From NCBI GenBank assembly GCA_903906365.1, contig CAIVKC010000056.1, positions 1 to 64,000 on the forward strand: a stretch of DNA of 64,000 nt, given 5' to 3'. The notes below the pieces were generated by a model. The model was not told the origin of the DNA, searched no databases, and was given only the letters and a program-made list of their open reading frames with translations. Positions 63,988-64,000 of the stretch are shown here, one piece after another. The position numbers and the translations under genes were made by a program. The stretch comes from an uncultured Bacteroidota bacterium. Its GTDB lineage: Bacteria > Bacteroidota > Bacteroidia > Chitinophagales > Chitinophagaceae. Position 1 is the first letter of the stretch. Every line of letters begins with the position of its first letter.

Positions 63988-64000
63988 TCAGGCGTGCAGG

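Overview
The window is GC-rich chromosomal DNA from a member of the Bacteroidota, most likely the Chitinophagaceae or a close relative. The evidence is an Alternative Complex III (act) operon running into aa3-type cytochrome oxidase genes, the futalosine-route menaquinone gene mqnC, a fused E1 alpha/beta 2-oxoacid dehydrogenase, an IPExxxVDY-family protein, Rho with a long disordered insertion, an outer-membrane beta-barrel receptor, and promoters of the Bacteroidota type (TTG, about 20 bp, TAnnTTTG, usually followed by GC). No rRNA, tRNA, CRISPR array, insertion sequence or phage was recognised. The family assignment is inference.

Layout. 1-288 is non-coding with one strong hairpin. 289-5442 (minus) holds gcvT, a padR-pspC envelope-stress pair and a 2-oxoglutarate oxygenase. 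5500-9199 (plus) is a DUF3089 lipoprotein and a small glycosyltransfer set (multi-spanning GT-C-like protein, GT2, DUF2304), facing a second large membrane protein (9210-10838, minus). asnS (minus) and rho (plus) diverge from a structured non-coding stretch. 14612-17025 (minus) is phhB, an IPExxxVDY protein and an M28 peptidase with a PDZ domain. 17308-24007 (plus) holds a SWIM-SNF2 helicase and an outer-membrane receptor. 24110-25716 holds three small unknown genes, including an unlisted 58-codon minus-strand frame and a small membrane protein that resembles the last helices of cytochrome oxidase subunit I. 25949-31559 (minus) is a hybrid histidine kinase, a small membrane protein and mqnC. 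31694-41408 (plus) is a PDZ aspartyl protease, a two-subunit M16 peptidase, a small membrane protein, the E1 fusion and a heparinase-like secreted protein carrying a frameshift near its C terminus. 41697-52044 (minus) is a tricorn protease homologue, then a peptide and D-amino-acid processing group (N-acyl-D-amino-acid deacylase, M19 dipeptidase, serine hydrolase) and purN. 52348-63987 (plus) is actABCDEF followed by coxB and coxA; the operon probably continues past the right edge.

How the genes work together. mqnC makes menaquinone, ACIII oxidises menaquinol and passes electrons through c-type haems to the aa3 oxidase, so one part of the window supplies the quinone used by another. Much of the rest concerns the envelope: exported proteases, an outer-membrane receptor, glycosyl transfer, and membrane stress control by PadR and PspC.

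The items most worth a second look are the Cox1-like mini-protein that has lost every metal ligand (25222-25716), two unlisted small frames (24110-24286 and 45349-45453), the frameshift at about 41155, the extra haem domain on ActA, and the structured DNA plus C/U-rich leader upstream of rho.
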